A model generated the notes under the pieces. The model did no database searches. It saw nothing but the letters and a program-made list of their open reading frames with translations, and had not been told where the DNA came from. Positions 30,195-30,297 of a stretch of DNA of 30,297 nucleotides are shown here, piece after piece. This DNA is from Chloroflexota bacterium (GTDB lineage Bacteria; Chloroflexota; Chloroflexia; Thermomicrobiales; JADLAZ01): the NCBI GenBank assembly GCA_020849725.1, contig JADLAZ010000151.1, positions 1 to 30,297 on the forward strand. Direction: 5' to 3'. The translations under genes were made by a program, and so were the position numbers. The stretch's first letter is position 1, and every line of letters begins with the position of its first letter.

Positions 30195-30297
30195 ATGGAT
30201 GCTACCACGGCCGCGTTGGCGGCCTACCGCCAGACGCTCTATGGCGCCTTCACCCGCGCCGCCGATGCCCTGTTCGAGGTGGCCGACGCGCTGCTGA
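30195..30297 (+). CDS. N-terminus of a probable DDE transposase (partial, runs off the right edge)
   Basis: ATG 30195 follows GGAAGGAGG. The visible 34 residues begin MDATTAALAAYRQTLYGAFT and continue RAADALFEVADALL. This resembles the start of a group of DDE-type transposases from high-GC bacteria (xAYRQALYxxFxRRADALFELxDALLT). No catalytic residue is within the window, so the assignment rests on the N-terminus alone. Confidence 0.45.
   Translation, partial: MDATTAALAAYRQTLYGAFTRAADALFEVADALL

Noticed and set aside
1..30297. CRISPR array, tRNA, rRNA or riboswitch
   Set aside because: No regularly spaced repeats, cloverleaf-like CCA-ended segments or rRNA-like stretches were seen; the only structured RNA with clear support is the group II intron.

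Overview
The window is very GC-rich (about 70%) bacterial DNA. I read it as part of a plasmid, megaplasmid or integrative element. A Chloroflexota host of the Thermomicrobia type is my best guess, from the base composition and from gene types such as the MalT-like LuxR regulator with its small partner protein. That host call is an inference; a high-GC actinobacterium is not excluded. No rRNA, tRNA or CRISPR array was seen.

Region 1 (1-9111) carries a single-strand DNA-binding protein and then a tightly overlapping operon that I identify as a PRTRC (ParB-related, ThiF-related cassette) system. Its order is Ub-like protein C, a 108-aa unknown, two paralogous unknown proteins, E2-like protein B, JAB/JAMM peptidase protein A, E1-like ThiF, and an Ala/Pro-rich protein. 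This is a complete prokaryotic ubiquitin-like conjugation set (Ub, E2, E1, deconjugase). The JAB gene is split by a 2447-bp group II intron (4673-7119) that encodes its own reverse transcriptase/maturase-HNH protein. Precise splicing restores a 222-aa protein, and the intron lies 36 codons upstream of the JAMM motif.

Region 2 (9112-17423) holds an ATP-dependent polynucleotide ligase with an N-terminal WGR-like domain. Two strong inverted repeats follow. Then comes a giant 1806-aa adenine methylase-Snf2 helicase fusion resembling the phage/plasmid DarB antirestriction class, and a 90-aa conserved hypothetical protein.

Region 3 (17797-19744) contains two small minus-strand genes, divergent from an XRE regulator-ImmA/IrrE-like pair, and then the 3' part of an 88-aa gene.

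Region 4 (19748-29306) is a 9559-bp Tn3-family transposon with 36-bp terminal inverted repeats and a 5-bp target duplication (ACGTT). It splits the 88-aa gene exactly; removing the element and one ACGTT copy restores the reading frame. It carries a Tn3 TnpA, a divergent tyrosine recombinase (TnpI-like) and a candidate resolution site between them. It also holds a membrane-protein gene broken by one TAG, a disabled internal copy of the right end abutting an IS5-type remnant, and cargo. The cargo is a LuxR/MalT-like regulator, a 79-aa protein, a DUF6326-like membrane protein, and fragments of an alcohol dehydrogenase and a second LuxR.

Region 5 (29307-30297) has the 5' end of the split gene, about 860 bp without a convincing gene, and the start of a probable transposase. 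Another transposase start lies on the left edge. Overall this is an accessory backbone (ssDNA binding, Ub-like modification, ligase, methylase-helicase) heavily bombarded by mobile elements.
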